Below, piece after piece: positions 23,574 through 32,214 of a stretch of DNA of 64,000 nucleotides; within the stretch, counting starts at the first letter, position 1, and each line of letters begins with the position of its first letter. A model generated the notes under the pieces. It was not told the DNA's origin. It saw only the letters and a list, made by a program, of their open reading frames with translations, and searched no databases. Source of the DNA: an uncultured Prevotella sp. (GTDB taxonomy: Bacteria; Bacteroidota; Bacteroidia; Bacteroidales; Bacteroidaceae); contig CAJOFE010000004.1 in the NCBI GenBank assembly GCA_905233825.1, positions 62,001-126,000 of the forward strand, given 5' to 3'. The position numbers and the translations under genes are program-made.

Positions 23574-25007
23574 TTGATAAGTAAGGTCGTGACGGATGTT
23601 GATGTAATAAATGGATGCTACAGGCTCTCGTGGAGGGAGCGCATCGGGTTTTGCTCGGGCGACTTGGCGCAGAACCTGATTTACCAGACTGTCAGCATCT
23701 GGCTGCTCTTTTATTATAATAATGTGTACGGGCTCGACTCAGCCGTCGTGGCTGTGATGTTCCTCGTGGTCCGTATCATCGACGTTATTTGGGACCCGAT
23801 GGTGGGGGCTATAGTCGACAAGTCCCATCCCCGTTGGGGCAAGTATCGCTCGTGGCTGATCTTGGGTGCTGTGCTGCTGGCGACCTTTGCCTCGCTTTGT
23901 TTCTGGAACGGGTTCAGCGGGTCGTTGCTCTATGCCTATATCACCTACGTGGGAATGAGCATGAGCTTCACCTTCGTTAATGTACCCTATGCGGCACTTG
24001 GCTCATCGCTTACCCGCGATACCGACGAAATTACTATTCTGACGAGTGTGCGTATGGTGATGGCTAATCTTGCAGGACTGATTATCAAGACCCTGCCGCT
24101 GGTGATTGTCCTCTTCGCGCCCAAGGTACTGAATCCGCAGACGGGCGAGATGGAGGCGGTTTATAATACGCCTGAGGCTGGAGGAGCGTGGTTTATCACC
24201 ATGAGCATCTTCGCATTGGTGGGACTGGTGCTGCTCCTCGTCACCTTCTTTGAGAGCAAGGAGCGCATCGTGATGAACAAGAGCGAGAGTGCGCAGGTCA
24301 AGGTGAGCGACCTCTGGATGGAGCTGGTTCGTAACCGTCCGCTCCGCGTGTTGTCGTTCTTCTTCATCATCGCCTTCACCACCATGAGCATCAGTAATGC
24401 CGCCGACTCGTATTTCATGACCTTCAACATGCATGCCACGCCCATGATGACGACGGCGTTCATGTGGCTCGGCACCATTCCGGCGTTTATCTTCATGCCG
24501 ATGGTGCCAGCCATCAAGCGCAGGATTGGCAAGAACGGCATGTTCCGATTGTTCCTCGGCATCGCCATCGCGGCCATGTTGCTGATGTACCTCATCATGA
24601 CCGTCGAGAGCCTCAGATCCATTACCACTTTGATTTTCGTGGTGCAGTTCGTAAAGAGTACGGGCGTGGTGGTGGCTACCGGCTATATGTGGGCGCTCGT
24701 GCCCGAGGTGGTGACGTTCAGCGAATATGCCTCGGGCCATCGCGTGGCAGGTATCGTGAATGCGCTCATCTGTATCTTCATGAAGGCAGGCATGGCGCTT
24801 GGCGGCGTCATCCCAGGACTGGTGCTGGCAGGTGTGGGCTTTAAGACGGGAGAGCAGGTGCAGACGCCGATGGCCGAGCAAGGCATCCTCTGGCTCGTCA
24901 CCCTGATTCCTGCCGTCCTGTTCGTATTGGCCATTTTCGTGATTGGCAAGTATGAACTGTCTGATGAGAAGATGGACGAACTAAATGCAGCAGTAACGAA
25001 TAAGTAA
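23574..25007 (+). CDS. GPH-family sugar:cation symporter (MFS)
   Basis: The inner-membrane transporter (477 aa) of the glycoside-pentoside-hexuronide family has about 12 hydrophobic helices. Family motifs include GDLAQNLIYQ after TM entry, DPMVGAIVDKSHPRWGKYRSWL between TM2 and TM3, and VPYAALGSSLTRD between TM4 and TM5. Members such as MelB, XynB-like and YicJ import oligosaccharides or glycosides with Na+ or H+. Neighbouring GH2, FMN oxidoreductase and isomerase genes suggest a beta-linked glycoside or sugar acid as substrate. No ATG precedes TM1: the start is TTG 23574 or GTG 23589, so the N-terminus is uncertain. Gap to GH2 is only 3 bp. Confidence 0.88.
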   Translation: MISKVVTDVDVINGCYRLSWRERIGFCSGDLAQNLIYQTVSIWLLFYYNNVYGLDSAVVAVMFLVVRIIDVIWDPMVGAIVDKSHPRWGKYRSWLILGAVLLATFASLCFWNGFSGSLLYAYITYVGMSMSFTFVNVPYAALGSSLTRDTDEITILTSVRMVMANLAGLIIKTLPLVIVLFAPKVLNPQTGEMEAVYNTPEAGGAWFITMSIFALVGLVLLLVTFFESKERIVMNKSESAQVKVSDLWMELVRNRPLRVLSFFFIIAFTTMSISNAADSYFMTFNMHATPMMTTAFMWLGTIPAFIFMPMVPAIKRRIGKNGMFRLFLGIAIAAMLLMYLIMTVESLRSITTLIFVVQFVKSTGVVVATGYMWALVPEVVTFSEYASGHRVAGIVNALICIFMKAGMALGGVIPGLVLAGVGFKTGEQVQTPMAEQGILWLVTLIPAVLFVLAIFVIGKYELSDEKMDELNAAVTNK

Positions 25008-25010
25008 GGT

Positions 25011-28000
25011 ATGAGAAAGCATTTTCTTTTCTATATGATGCTGATGTTCACCGTTGGTGTGCAGGCGATGGAACGGCAGAAACTAAATTTCAATAGCGGC
25101 TGGCGGCTTCAGGTGGGTGATTTTACAGAGGCGTCCAAACCTGAATATGACGACGGGACGTGGCAGCAGGTGACGCTGCCTTACGCCTTCAACGGTGACG
25201 AGGCGTTCCGCAAGGACATCGTGGACTTGACGGATACCGTTTGCTGGTATCGCAAGACCTTCACGCTGACGGAGGCAGACGTGGCAGGGAAGGTGTTCAT
25301 CGAGTTTGAGGGTGCGAGGCAGGGAGCCGATGTCTGGGTGAACGGGCAGAAAGTGGGATTTTCGGACAACGGGGTAATGGCCTTCGGCTTCGACCTGACG
25401 CCTTACATTAAAGAAGGACAGAACGTGATAGCCGTACGTTGTGACAACAGCTGGACCTATCGTGACCGCATGCTGAACAGCCGCTACCAATGGAACGACC
25501 GCAACTTCAATGCCAACTATGGCGGTCTGCCAAAAAACGTTTGGCTGCATATCACGGACAAGCTCTATCAGACCTTGCCGCTCTATAGCAATCTTGGTAC
25601 TACGGGCACGTATGTCTATGCCACCGACTATGACATACCCGCCCGCAAGGCTACGGTACACGTGGAAAGCCAGGTGCGCAACGACGACAGCCGCAGCCAC
25701 AGGGTACAGCTATCCGTCTGGATCAAGGACGCGGACGGCAAGGAGGTGTGCTTCATGGAAAACGACAGCTACGTGAGGATTGAGCCGGGACAGACTGTTA
25801 CCCTAAGTGCCGAGAGCCCGATCTACGACGTGCATTTCTGGAGCTGGGGCTACGGCTATCTTTATACGGTAGAGACCTATCTGAAGGAGGTGTCATCCGA
25901 CGGCAGCCGCCAGCTGTTCAACGACCATACGACAACGCGTACCGGCTTCCGCAAGACCCGCTTCGGCGAAGGCAAGATATGGCTCAACGACCGCGTGATG
26001 ATGGTGCACGGCTACGCCCAGCGCACCTCAAACGAATGGCCGGGCGTGGGTATCAGCGTACCCGCTTGGATCAGCGACTACTCCAACGACCTCATGGTGC
26101 AGTCGGGCGCTAACATGGTGCGCTGGATGCACGTCACGCCCTGGAAGCAGGACGTAGAGAGTTGCGACCGCGTGGGTCTGCCGCAGGCCATGCCAGCAGG
26201 AGATGCCGAGAAAGACGTGGAGGGAGCCCGCTGGCAGCAACGAACGACCCTCATGCGCGACGCCATCATCTACAACCGCAACAATCCCTCCATCCTTTTC
26301 TACGAGAGCGGCAACGAGAGCATCAGCCGCGAGCACATGCTGGAGATGAAAGCCATACGCGACGAGTTCGACCCGCATGGCGGACGTGCCATCGGCAGCC
26401 GCGAGATGCTCGACATTGACGAGGCGGAGTACGGCGGCGAGATGCTCTATATTAACAAGTCGGCCAAGCACCCGATGTGGGCGATGGAATATTGTCGCGA
26501 CGAGGGGCTGCGCAAGTACTGGGATGAGTACAGCTATCCCTACCACAAGGAGGGTGACGGCCCCCTCTACCGAGGTAATCCTGCTACGGAGTACAATCAC
26601 AACATGGATGAGTTTGCCGTCGAGATGGTGCGCCGCTGGTACGACTACTGGCGCGAGCGTCCGGGCACAGGCACCCGTGTCTCGTCGGGCGGCGTGAAGA
26701 TTGTGTTCAGCGACACGAACACCCATCATCGCGGCGAGTCGAACTACCGCACAAGTGGTGTCGTCGATGCCATGCGCATTCCCAAGGATGCCTTCTTCGT
26801 GCATCAGGTGATGTGGAACGGACGGAGCAGCGAGAGCCAACCGAGCTCGCTCGGAGTTGGCCGAGTCGTGACGGACGAAGGCAAAGCCAACGGATGGGTG
26901 GAACCCGAGACATCGCAGACATATATCGTGGGACATTGGAACTATGAACCAGACACAAAAAAGTCTGTCTATGTTGTCTCCACAGCCGATTCCGTAGAGT
27001 TGTTCCTTAACGGCAAATTGCTTGGCAAAGGCAAGCAGAGCTATCGCTACCTCTTTACCTTTGAGGATGTTCCTTTCGAGTCTGGTACTTTGGAGGCTGT
27101 CGGTTCCGACGGCAGTAGTTACAAACTGGAAACGGCTGGCGAACCCTATCAACTGAAGCTCACGGCTATCGAGAACCCTGAGGGTACGAAGGCCGATGGT
27201 GCCGACATGGTGCTCTTCCAGGTGGAGGTCGTCGATAGGCAAGGGCGCCGCTACCCGCTTGACGATCGTCTCATCCACTTTGAGCTCTGGGGCGAAGGCC
27301 AATGGATCGGAGGCATTGCCAGCCGCAACAACAAGGAGATGCAGCGTCCCGACAATGCCAGTCGCGAAGGACTTCTCGATGCTGCCGCCACCAAGAATGT
27401 CTCCGACAACTACGTCGGCTCGATGTCGCTGCCCGTGGAGTGCGGCGTCAACCGCTTTCTCGTCCGCACCACCACAAACGCAGGCGTCATCAACCTCTCT
27501 GCCTATGCCGACGGCGTGAAGCCTGCCTACATAGAAGTGAAAAGTGAAGAGGTGAAGCAGGAAAAGTATCTGCCGCAGTATTCTTTGAAAGGCCGCCTCG
27601 GCCGTGGCGAGACACCCCTCACCCCCTCCTACGCCGAGCAGGCTCATGGCATTGCCATCGTTTCTGCCGAGGCTGGCTACGACGAGGAGCATGCTGCCCG
27701 CAGCTACGACGACAACGAGCTGTCTGAGTGGAAGAACGACGGCCGTCTCTCCACCGCCTGGATTACCTATCACCTGGCGGAGAAAACCGTCGTCGACGAC
27801 ATCTGCCTGAAGCTCACCGGCTGGCGTCAGCGCAGCTATCCCCTTGAGGTATATGCCGGCAAACAGCTCATCTGGAGTGGCGAGACCGAGCGCAGCCTCG
27901 GATATGTTCACCTTACCCCCACCAAGCGTGTAAAAACCAACGAAATCACTATTCGCTTAAAAGGTGCAGGCAAGGACAACGATGCTTTCGGCGGCATCGT

Positions 28001-28139
28001 AGAGGTTGCAGAATCTGCAGCAGGTGAGCTTGACCTCTTCAAAGCCCCTAATGGTGCTGACACCAACAGCGAGCTCCGCATCGTGGAAATCGAATTCCTG
28101 ATGCGAAGCGCTGGGCCTAAGGTTCAAACGCAGCAGTAA
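25011..28139 (+). CDS. Glycoside hydrolase family 2 enzyme (beta-galactosidase-like)
   Basis: The exported enzyme (1042 aa) has a signal peptide (residues 1 to about 19). The GH2 sugar-binding jelly roll (about 25-180) shows GWRLQVGDF and FEGARQGADVWVNGQKVG, followed by an Ig-like domain and a TIM barrel. The acid/base Glu lies in YESGNES (about residue 436). The nucleophile is probably the Glu of MEYCRDEG. A DUF4982-like segment (VYVVSTADSVELFLNGKLLG) and a galactose-binding-like C-terminal domain (about 890-1000) follow. Substrate is not determinable; GH2 includes beta-galactosidase, beta-glucuronidase and related exo-enzymes. It follows the transporter by 3 bp, so the pair is certainly in one operon. 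A large antisense ORF here is a shadow. Confidence 0.9.
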   Translation: MRKHFLFYMMLMFTVGVQAMERQKLNFNSGWRLQVGDFTEASKPEYDDGTWQQVTLPYAFNGDEAFRKDIVDLTDTVCWYRKTFTLTEADVAGKVFIEFEGARQGADVWVNGQKVGFSDNGVMAFGFDLTPYIKEGQNVIAVRCDNSWTYRDRMLNSRYQWNDRNFNANYGGLPKNVWLHITDKLYQTLPLYSNLGTTGTYVYATDYDIPARKATVHVESQVRNDDSRSHRVQLSVWIKDADGKEVCFMENDSYVRIEPGQTVTLSAESPIYDVHFWSWGYGYLYTVETYLKEVSSDGSRQLFNDHTTTRTGFRKTRFGEGKIWLNDRVMMVHGYAQRTSNEWPGVGISVPAWISDYSNDLMVQSGANMVRWMHVTPWKQDVESCDRVGLPQAMPAGDAEKDVEGARWQQRTTLMRDAIIYNRNNPSILFYESGNESISREHMLEMKAIRDEFDPHGGRAIGSREMLDIDEAEYGGEMLYINKSAKHPMWAMEYCRDEGLRKYWDEYSYPYHKEGDGPLYRGNPATEYNHNMDEFAVEMVRRWYDYWRERPGTGTRVSSGGVKIVFSDTNTHHRGESNYRTSGVVDAMRIPKDAFFVHQVMWNGRSSESQPSSLGVGRVVTDEGKANGWVEPETSQTYIVGHWNYEPDTKKSVYVVSTADSVELFLNGKLLGKGKQSYRYLFTFEDVPFESGTLEAVGSDGSSYKLETAGEPYQLKLTAIENPEGTKADGADMVLFQVEVVDRQGRRYPLDDRLIHFELWGEGQWIGGIASRNNKEMQRPDNASREGLLDAAATKNVSDNYVGSMSLPVECGVNRFLVRTTTNAGVINLSAYADGVKPAYIEVKSEEVKQEKYLPQYSLKGRLGRGETPLTPSYAEQAHGIAIVSAEAGYDEEHAARSYDDNELSEWKNDGRLSTAWITYHLAEKTVVDDICLKLTGWRQRSYPLEVYAGKQLIWSGETERSLGYVHLTPTKRVKTNEITIRLKGAGKDNDAFGGIVEVAESAAGELDLFKAPNGADTNSELRIVEIEFLMRSAGPKVQTQQ

Positions 28140-28158
28140 CGAATAAAACGAAACAGAT

Positions 28159-29043
28159 ATGCAACTGACATCAAATTCCGACAAGATTACGAGAGACTAT
28201 TTCGACTCTCTGCTGATTGAAACGCGTTATCTGGACGCCGTTCTCCCTACAACTGAGATGATGCTGTTCGGAGAGACTTTCCGCACGCCGATTATGACGG
28301 CCGCCCTGTCGCATCTGCACAACACGGCACAAAACGGCATGACCATCTACGCCCAGGCGGCTGCTCAGAGCGGAGCCGTACATTGGGTAGGCATGGGCAG
28401 CGACGAGGAACTGGAGGAGATTGTGGCGACTGGTGCCCGAACCATCAAGATCATCAAGCCTCATGCCGACAACCGCGAGGTGCTACGCAAGATTGAGCAC
28501 GCCGTCCGTGTGGGCTGCATGGCTGTGGGTATGGACATTGACCACGCCTTCAATTCAGAGGGCGGTTACGATAATGTATTTGGACTGCCGATGAAAGCCA
28601 AGACCACGGAGGAACTGAAAGACTTTGTCGAGGCTGCTGGCGTGCCTTTTATCGTGAAAGGTGTGCTCAGTCCTCATGATGCCGAGAAATGCCTGAAGGC
28701 TGGTTGCGCAGGTATCGTCGTATCTCACCATCATGGCATGATCCAGTATGCCGTGCCGCCTCTGATGGCATTACCTGATATCCTCTCAATCACAGGCAGG
28801 AGCATCCCCGTATTCGTGGATTGCGGCATCGAGAACGGCATGGATGCCTACAAATGCCTCGCCCTTGGTGCCAAGGCCGTATCGGTGGGGCGTCACCTGA
28901 TGCCGCTACTCAAGAACGGGGCAGATGCCGTAGCAGGACGCATCAACGAGATGACGGCAGAATTGGCTGGTGTGATGGCGCGTACAGGCGTGAGTTCGCT
29001 AGATAAGATGGATGCAACGGTTGTTCACAGGAGGGCTTTCTGA
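28159..29043 (+). CDS. FMN-dependent alpha-hydroxy-acid oxidase/dehydrogenase family protein
   Basis: A cytoplasmic TIM-barrel flavoprotein of 294 aa, somewhat shorter than typical lactate oxidases (about 370). VSHHHGMIQ holds the catalytic His and substrate-binding residues; VFVDCGIENGMDAYKCLALGAKAVSVGR is the FMN phosphate-binding end, and PFIVKGVLSPHDA the conserved Lys strand. The family oxidises L-2-hydroxy acids to 2-keto acids. The N-terminal region lacks part of the canonical helical start, and the usual (S/N)xxGG is replaced by SHHHG, so substrate may differ. Its stop overlaps the ATG of the isomerase gene by 1 bp, implying translational coupling. Context suggests sugar-acid metabolism. 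Confidence 0.82.
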   Translation: MQLTSNSDKITRDYFDSLLIETRYLDAVLPTTEMMLFGETFRTPIMTAALSHLHNTAQNGMTIYAQAAAQSGAVHWVGMGSDEELEEIVATGARTIKIIKPHADNREVLRKIEHAVRVGCMAVGMDIDHAFNSEGGYDNVFGLPMKAKTTEELKDFVEAAGVPFIVKGVLSPHDAEKCLKAGCAGIVVSHHHGMIQYAVPPLMALPDILSITGRSIPVFVDCGIENGMDAYKCLALGAKAVSVGRHLMPLLKNGADAVAGRINEMTAELAGVMARTGVSSLDKMDATVVHRRAF

Positions 29044-29867
29044 TGTATTTAGGCATTTCATCATCCTTAAAGCACGACTCCCCTGAGGAGTGGGTTGCGA
29101 AGCACAAGGCCCTCGGACTGGAGTGTGTGAATTTCCCCGTCACCTGTGATGAGGATGCGGAAGTCATCATGGCCTATAAGCAGGCTGCCGACGAGGCCGG
29201 ACTCACTATCGCCGAGGTGGGCGTGTGGCGCAACACGCTGGCTGCTGATCCCGATGAGCGTAAGCAATGGATAGATTATGCTGTTCGTCAACTCCGCATG
29301 GCCGACGCTATTGGTGCCGCCTGTTGTGTGAATGTGGTGGGCACGCCCTACGGTCCCCGCTGGGACGGAGGCTATCGTGACAACTTCAGCCGCCAGCTTT
29401 GGGATATGGCCGTCAAGATGATTCGTCAGGTCATCGACACCGCCCGTCCTCAGCATACCAAGTTCTGCATAGAGTCGATGCCTTGGATGATACCCAGCAG
29501 TCCCGATGAGTATCTGCGTCTGATAGAAGATGTGGATCGTGCGGAGTTCGGAACCCACCTCGACGTGGTGAATATGATCACCTCGCCCCGCAGGTATTTC
29601 TTCAACGACGAGTTCCTCCGCGAGTGTTTCGAAAAACTTCACGGCACCATTGTGAGCTGCCACTTGAAGGACATCCTGCTGAAACAGGAATACACTTTTC
29701 AACTTCAGGAGTGTGCCTGTGGCGAAGGTATGCTGGATATCAATCTTTATGCCCAACTGGCTACAGCCGAGAACCCCCGCATGCCCATGATTATCGAGCA
29801 CCTGACCACCGACGAGGAGTATGTAGCGAGTGTGCAATACGTAAGGGACAGGCTGTCTAATCAGTAA
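29043..29867 (+). CDS. Sugar phosphate isomerase/epimerase-like TIM barrel (AP endonuclease 2 family)
   Basis: A cytoplasmic protein of 274 aa with the xylose isomerase-like TIM-barrel fold. Conserved metal-site residues are suggested by FCIESMPWMIPSSPDEY (Glu), GTHLDVVNM (His/Asp), VSCHLKDI (His, Asp) and MIIEHLTTDEEY (Glu), a common pattern of IolE/IolI/hydroxypyruvate isomerase-like proteins. The substrate is unknown. Overlap with the FMN oxidoreductase gene (stop TGA / start ATG) indicates coupled expression, so both may act successively on one sugar or sugar acid released by the GH2 enzyme. Confidence 0.82.
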   Translation: MYLGISSSLKHDSPEEWVAKHKALGLECVNFPVTCDEDAEVIMAYKQAADEAGLTIAEVGVWRNTLAADPDERKQWIDYAVRQLRMADAIGAACCVNVVGTPYGPRWDGGYRDNFSRQLWDMAVKMIRQVIDTARPQHTKFCIESMPWMIPSSPDEYLRLIEDVDRAEFGTHLDVVNMITSPRRYFFNDEFLRECFEKLHGTIVSCHLKDILLKQEYTFQLQECACGEGMLDINLYAQLATAENPRMPMIIEHLTTDEEYVASVQYVRDRLSNQ

Positions 29868-29901
29868 TTACAAAAGAAGATAACAACAAACATTCATAGA
29901 T

Positions 29902-30744
29902 ATGAAAACGAACATGATTATTGCAGCCATGCTGCTTAGCCTGATGCCTCTTACGGTCGGGGCACAGGGAACGGAAATCAATAGTCGTGACCTTCGCGGC
30001 AAAGTGGTCTATCAGGATGATGAAGTGGTGTTCCGTCAGCTTGACGAGCATACATGGATAGGGAACGGACACCGAGTCTATAATGAGTCGCTCTACCTCG
30101 TTGAGGGTAACGACCGCGCACTCCTGATTGATGCCGGCACACGCATACCCGGGTTGGACAAGATTGTGGCGAAGATTACTTCCAAGCCCGTCACCATGAT
30201 GCTGACCCATGCCCATGGCGACCATGCGGGTGGGGTAGGGCCTTTCCCCGAAGTCTATCTGAATGCAGGCGATATGACTATCGTCCCGAATAACATGCGT
30301 AATTACACAGGACAGATCAAGTATCTCAACGATGGCGAAGTGATAGACCTCGGCGGCCGTGAGATAGAGGTTATCTTTACGCCTGGTCATACTGCCGGAA
30401 GCACGACGTTCTTCGACAAGGCCAAGCATTACGGTTTCAGCGGCGATGCCTTTGGCTCGACCAACCTGCTGGTTTTTACCAACCTTTCCACCGAGATGTA
30501 CACAGCCGAGCGGATTGAGCGCTACATGAAAAAGAACGCTATCCGTTTCCTCTTTCCCGGCCATTATAGTGGTGACAATCTGGAGACTCTCCAGCGTGTT
30601 ACCGACATCAAGAATATGTGCCGCGAGATACTGGACGGTGAACGCCAGCCGACCGTCAGCAACGGTAACAATGGCGGCATGGACATGATGGTAGATGACA
30701 AAGGCGTGCGCATTAACTTCAGCAGCCGTTCCGGAATGAAATAA
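29902..30744 (+). CDS. Secreted MBL-fold metallo-hydrolase
   Basis: The protein (280 aa) has a signal peptide (about residues 1-21, ending VGAQG) and a metallo-beta-lactamase fold. The metal motif is MLTHAHGDHAGG (HxHxDH), with IFTPGHTAGSTTF and FSGDAFGSTN giving the further His and Asp ligands and FPGHYSGDN the last His. MBL-fold enzymes hydrolyse esters, lactones, thioesters or phosphoesters; with the sugar-acid-like gene set a lactonase or esterase role is possible but not shown. It is the last gene of the plus-strand run, 34 bp after the isomerase gene and 3 bp from the convergent HD gene. Confidence 0.87.
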   Translation: MKTNMIIAAMLLSLMPLTVGAQGTEINSRDLRGKVVYQDDEVVFRQLDEHTWIGNGHRVYNESLYLVEGNDRALLIDAGTRIPGLDKIVAKITSKPVTMMLTHAHGDHAGGVGPFPEVYLNAGDMTIVPNNMRNYTGQIKYLNDGEVIDLGGREIEVIFTPGHTAGSTTFFDKAKHYGFSGDAFGSTNLLVFTNLSTEMYTAERIERYMKKNAIRFLFPGHYSGDNLETLQRVTDIKNMCREILDGERQPTVSNGNNGGMDMMVDDKGVRINFSSRSGMK

Positions 30745-30747
30745 CCA

Positions 30748-31329
30748 TTAAATCTTCTCCATCTCGCTTGTCACGCGGGCCTCGCAATCTCTCATGGCAT
30801 CGAGTGTCTTCTGCAGCACATCATCCAAAGGCCATCCCAGCATTTCCGCTCCCTGTTCAATCACCTCACGGGAGCAGCCTGCGGCAAAGCCCTTCGACTT
30901 GTACTTCTTCTTCAGAGACTTCAATTCCATGTCCTGAACGCTCTTCGAGGGGCGCATCAGCGCAGCGGCCCATATCAGTCCCGTCAGTTCGTCAGTCGTA
31001 AAGAGTACCTTCTCCATCAGATGCTCGGGCTTTATGTCCACATGACCGTAGCCATGACTACAGATGGCATGGATCATTTCTTCGCCCATGCCACCTTCAC
31101 GCAGCAATTCGGGGGCCTTGACGCAATGCTCCTCGGGGTACTGTTCAAAGTCGATGTCGTGCAGCAGCCCGACCATTCCCCAGAAATCCACTTCGTCGGC
31201 AAAGCCCAGTTGACAGGCATACCAGCGCATAACTCCCTCCACCGTTAGCGCATGCTGCAGGTGGAAAGAGTCCTTGTTGTATTTTCTCAGCAGCTCCCAA
31301 GCCGCCTCTCTTGTAATATGAGTTTCCAT
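30748..31329 (-). CDS. HDIG-type HD-domain protein
   Basis: A cytoplasmic protein of 193 aa. The HD metal motif appears as HLQHALTVEGVMR (first His), MVGLLHDIDFEQYPEEH (HD pair) and AICSHGYGHVDIKP, ending with DELTGLIWAAALMRPSK. This is the YqeK/HDIG-like group of unknown substrate specificity often annotated as hydrolase. It ends the minus-strand run that starts at the GH9 gene; the gap to the nitroreductase gene is 6 bp. Confidence 0.85.
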   Translation of the reverse strand: METHITREAAWELLRKYNKDSFHLQHALTVEGVMRWYACQLGFADEVDFWGMVGLLHDIDFEQYPEEHCVKAPELLREGGMGEEMIHAICSHGYGHVDIKPEHLMEKVLFTTDELTGLIWAAALMRPSKSVQDMELKSLKKKYKSKGFAAGCSREVIEQGAEMLGWPLDDVLQKTLDAMRDCEARVTSEMEKI

Positions 31330-31335
31330 ATTTCC

Positions 31336-31848
31336 TTACAGGTAAGTTACTGTTTCCTCAATCGGCTTTCGGCTGTTGTGGTTGGCCAGCGGCCCTGCGC
31401 CTTCTGCCGGATAGCCGAGGGCGAGACAGGTCAGAATCTCTTCGTTCTCTGGCAACTGGAAAGCTTCGGCCATCTTGTCGGGATCGAAGAAGTTCACCCA
31501 ACAGCTGTCCACACCTACACTCTTGGCACAGAGCATCATGTGAGTGGTCACGATAGTAGCATCCTCAATGCCTGAGTCGTACTTCTGGCCGGGGTAAGTA
31601 AACACATTGTTCTTGTCGAAGGCCACGATGAGCATGGTCGGCGCACCATATCGGCACGGAGTAAGCGCATCAACCTTGGCGAGTCCTTCTGCCGACTGTA
31701 CCACATAGACGTGCTGCTCCTGCAGGTTCTTTGCCGTCGGAGCCAAGCGTCCAGCCTCCAGGATGCTGTCAAGTTGTTCTTTACTGATCTGACGTGAGTC
31801 AAAACTTTTGCAGGAATACCTGCTTCTTGCTAATTCTATGAAATCCAT
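31336..31848 (-). CDS. Nitroreductase-family FMN protein
   Basis: A protein of 170 aa typical of short nitroreductases. FIELARSRYSCKSFDSRQIS is the N-terminal FMN-binding signature (RYSxRxF type). EAGRLAPTAKNLQEQHVYVV and CLALGYPAEG are further family motifs. These enzymes reduce nitro, quinone or enone compounds with NAD(P)H. It sits among other flavin and redox genes on the minus strand, 32 bp after the YciI-like gene and 6 bp before the HD gene, and probably belongs to the same operon. Confidence 0.92.
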   Translation of the reverse strand: MDFIELARSRYSCKSFDSRQISKEQLDSILEAGRLAPTAKNLQEQHVYVVQSAEGLAKVDALTPCRYGAPTMLIVAFDKNNVFTYPGQKYDSGIEDATIVTTHMMLCAKSVGVDSCWVNFFDPDKMAEAFQLPENEEILTCLALGYPAEGAGPLANHNSRKPIEETVTYL

Positions 31849-31880
31849 AATTGTGTTTTATTTTAGTATTGTGTTATTAC

Positions 31881-32141
31881 TTATTTACCGACTTTCTCGC
31901 CGTGGGCATAGACCACATTCATCCGTTCAATGGTGATTTTCTCCCAGACGTGTTCCTTCACGTATATCTCGTTGGCGAGGTATTCATCAAGCTCTTCACG
32001 GTTCTGAAACTCCATGATGAGCGTAGAACCTTTCAGTTTTCCTTCATCATCCAGCAGACCTCCTGCAGCAATGAGGTGTTTCTTCAATCTCTCCATGCCT
32101 TCCAAATGAAGGGGGCGTACCTCCATCCTCTTGTCCAGCAT
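31881..32141 (-). CDS. YciI-like protein, N-terminus apparently truncated
   Basis: The reading frame (86 aa) matches the YciI fold: RMEVRPLHLEGMERLKKHLI, then GGLLDDEGKLKGSTLIMEF and YVKEHVWEKITIERM. The first beta strand of about 7-10 residues that should precede it is missing. Upstream in the same frame the sequence reads S-P-Y-D-G-E-G before the ATG, which looks like remaining coding sequence, but a TAG stop comes immediately before that. Either a nonsense change has removed the original start or the gene now begins at ATG 32141. YciI proteins are small dimeric proteins of mostly unknown function. It lies inside the redox operon, 73 bp after the rubrerythrin fusion gene. Confidence 0.65.
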   Translation of the reverse strand: MLDKRMEVRPLHLEGMERLKKHLIAAGGLLDDEGKLKGSTLIMEFQNREELDEYLANEIYVKEHVWEKITIERMNVVYAHGEKVGK

Positions 32142-32214
32142 TCCTTCGCCGTCGTAGGGTGACTACTTGCGCGACTCGACCATTTGAAAGCATGCTTTCA
32201 TGCCACTCGCTGCT

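Noticed and set aside
24003-24881. 292-aa His-rich minus-strand ORF
   Set aside because: Antisense shadow of the transporter gene.
26028-27911. 627-aa minus-strand ORF
   Set aside because: Antisense shadow of the GH2 gene; composition is that of a reversed G/C-rich codon pattern and no motif is present.
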